From Candidatus Atribacteria bacterium (lineage in GTDB: Bacteria > Atribacterota > JS1 > SB-45 > 34-128): DNA of 64,000 bases. A program made the translations under genes and the position numbers. The DNA is taken from positions 1-64,000 of the forward strand of contig DMCY01000015.1 of assembly GCA_003451675.1 (NCBI GenBank). The letters are read 5' to 3'. Shown piece by piece: positions 62,572 to 64,000 of this stretch (its first letter is position 1; every line of letters begins with the position of its first letter). The notes beneath the pieces were generated by a model. That model was not told the DNA's origin and searched no databases. It worked only from the letters and a program-made list of their open reading frames with translations.

Positions 62572-63012
62572 ATTAGTTAAATGGTTAATTGGTTGCTTGG
62601 TTAGCTGGTTAAGAGAATAAAAGATAAAAATTAGTAGTCAGGAGCTAGAATCCAGTAGTCAGAATAAATTATTATTGCGTATGTTGGGGTACAGCGTATA
62701 GGATATTAGTTACCCGCTTAACCAGTTTGCCAGTTAAGATTAGTTAACTGACTAATTAAATTCGTATTTCATTAAATTATACAGAATTTTTGCTTCATAA
62801 TATACAAGTATTGTTTTTGTAGGGGGGAATTTATCCGACCCTTACATTTCCATAGACAGGCGAGACGCCTGTCCTACGGTTTTATCTTATATCTTATAAC
62901 TTATAACTAGCCAACCGGGTAACCGGTACACAGGTTAACTAAATAATCTTGTAACTTGCAACCTGTATTTCTAATTGGTCAATTGGCAAATTGGCTAATC
63001 GGGCAATTGAAG
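62572..63012. repeat. Composite repeat block between amrA and amrS
   Basis: The 457-base gap contains no gene. It has TTAGTTAAATGGTTAATTGG, GCTTGGTTAGCTGGTTAAG, AAAAGATAAAAATTAGTAGTC, AGGAGCTAGAATCCAGTAGTC, GCGTATGTTGGGGTACAGCG; then at 62819-62878 GTAGGGGGGAATTTATCCGA with the hairpin ACAGGCG-AGA-CGCCTGT; then CTAGCCAACCGGGTAACCGG, CTTGTAACTTGCAACCTGTA and AATTGGTCAATTGGCAAATTG. Confidence 0.7.
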
Positions 63013-63028
63013 AGAGGTGATTTTTAAA

Positions 63029-64000
63029 ATGAAAGAAGCCTTGTTTTATGAATTATTCGATAAAGAGAAAGGGATTATAAAATGTTTGCTTTGCCCCAAA
63101 GAATGTTTGATACAGAAAAGCCAGGTTGGTTTTTGTCGAGCACGGCAAAATATAGACAATCAACTTTATTCTTTAATCTATTCCAAGGTTTCCTCTTACG
63201 GAATGGACCCTATTGAAAAAAAACCGCTTTATCATTTCTATCCCGGGATAATGGTTTTATCACTGGGCACAATAGGCTGTAATTTTGCATGTGCTTTTTG
63301 CCAGAACTGGACTATTTCTCAAGCAAACATAAAAGATGTTCAAGTGGAAGAGTTATCCCCCGAAAAGGCAATACAATTAGCCCTGCAGAATAATTCTCCA
63401 GCAATATGTTATACTTATTCTGAGCCCTTAATCTGGTATGAATATATTTTAGATACTGCAAAGCTAGCTAAAAAAAATAACTTAAAAAATATTTTAGTTA
63501 CTAACGGATTTATTAATCGTGAACCTCTTATTAAACTTTTGCCTTTTATTGATGCCATGAATATTGACCTTAAATCTTTTCGAAACTCCTTTTATCAAAA
63601 ATATTCTAAAGGAAGCCTCTCTCCAGTGCTTAACACTATTAAGCTTTCTAAAGAATATTGCCATATAGAAATAACCAATCTAATCATACCCGGGTTAAAT
63701 GATAGTGAAGAAGAAATTAAAAAAATGGTGGATTGGATTTCTTCTATAAGTGGAGATATACCTTTGCATTTTTCTCGCTATTTCCCCTGTTATAAGATGG
63801 ACATTGAAGCAACACCCATTTCCACCCTATACAAAGCTCGGGATATTGCTCAGAAAAAATTGAAGTATGTATATGTAGGGAATATATGGGATGAGGAAGC
63901 CAACACCACTTATTGTGGAAATTGTAAAAAAACTTTAATCAAGCGAACAGGTTATAATATTATTAATGTGGGTTTGGATAAAGATGGAAAATGTAAATAT
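63029..64000 (+). CDS. amrS: AmmeMemoRadiSam system radical SAM enzyme (partial, runs off the window)
   Basis: An open frame from ATG 63029 (AGAGAGGTGA upstream) continues through the last base, 324 codons without a stop. The N-terminal CLLCPKECLI and GFCRARQN precede the radical SAM motif CNFACAFC (about residues 88-95) with GTIGCNF. The C-terminal part visible, YVGNIWDEEANTTYCGNC, is the family tail, so only a few residues are missing. The substrate of the system is unknown. It follows amrA after a repeat block. Confidence 0.9.
   Translation, partial: MKEALFYELFDKEKGIIKCLLCPKECLIQKSQVGFCRARQNIDNQLYSLIYSKVSSYGMDPIEKKPLYHFYPGIMVLSLGTIGCNFACAFCQNWTISQANIKDVQVEELSPEKAIQLALQNNSPAICYTYSEPLIWYEYILDTAKLAKKNNLKNILVTNGFINREPLIKLLPFIDAMNIDLKSFRNSFYQKYSKGSLSPVLNTIKLSKEYCHIEITNLIIPGLNDSEEEIKKMVDWISSISGDIPLHFSRYFPCYKMDIEATPISTLYKARDIAQKKLKYVYVGNIWDEEANTTYCGNCKKTLIKRTGYNIINVGLDKDGKCKY

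Overview
The window looks like a chromosomal segment of a low-GC (roughly one third G+C by eye), strictly anaerobic, fermentative or syntrophic bacterium. The gene set (rapZ-whiA, rpoN, gap/tpiA, rex, Mbh-type and Rex-controlled [NiFe] hydrogenases, a bifurcating-type [FeFe] hydrogenase, an NADH-linked formate dehydrogenase) would fit Atribacterota, Thermotogota or a deep Firmicutes-like lineage. I favour Atribacterota, but this is inferred from gene content and no rRNA is present to settle it. Every gene except one hydrogenase maturation protease lies on the + strand.

Layout. 0-11.6 kb: a possible group II intron 3' remnant, then housekeeping genes (rapZ, whiA, an orphan sugar-type ABC ATPase, rpoN, gap, tpiA, secG, a nicotinate phosphoribosyltransferase, oppD, oppF) and tRNA-Leu(GAG) with a strong terminator. 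11.8-21.0 kb: hypA and a 14-gene membrane-bound hydrogenase operon collinear with archaeal mbhA-N, followed by a convergent HycI-type protease. 21.5-22.7 kb: a SPOR-domain protein and rex. 22.9-34.8 kb: a 16-gene operon behind a promoter and Rex operator, combining a sulfhydrogenase beta/gamma-like NAD(P)H module, a polyferredoxin, a group 4 [NiFe] hydrogenase and a complete Mrp antiporter set. 35.1-46.2 kb: a second Rex-operated operon with five signalling-like genes (DRTGG, CBS+GHKL ATPase, DRTGG, PHP, GHKL ATPase), then a thioredoxin-fold ferredoxin, two NuoE/NuoF pairs (one NuoF fused to a GltD/NfnB-like flavoprotein) and the [FeFe] hydrogenase HydA. 46.4-54.4 kb: a TM1266-type regulator, an ECF S component, a NuoE/NuoF/FdhA formate dehydrogenase, mobA and fdhD. 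54.4-61.4 kb: a RuvC/YqgF-like protein and hypB, hypF, hypC, hypD, hypE. 62.0-64.0 kb: two AmmeMemoRadiSam genes, the second cut by the window edge.

How it fits together: three hydrogenases and a formate dehydrogenase would let the cell dispose of reduced ferredoxin, NADH and NADPH as H2 or formate, with two of the complexes tied to ion pumping through Mrp modules. HypA-F and the protease build the [NiFe] sites; MobA and FdhD serve the formate dehydrogenase. Two near-identical promoter/Rex-operator arrangements suggest that the NADH/NAD+ ratio switches on both the second [NiFe] operon and the [FeFe] operon.

The non-coding DNA is unusual. Outside 22.7-52.7 kb most gaps are filled, often from the stop codon to the next ribosome binding site, with a family of short quasi-repeats (GGTTAGCTGGTTA-type words and their reverse complements, plus several other word families). 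These assemble into 90-300 bp elements with inverted ends. Copies occur in both orientations, and one sits inside the mbh operon.
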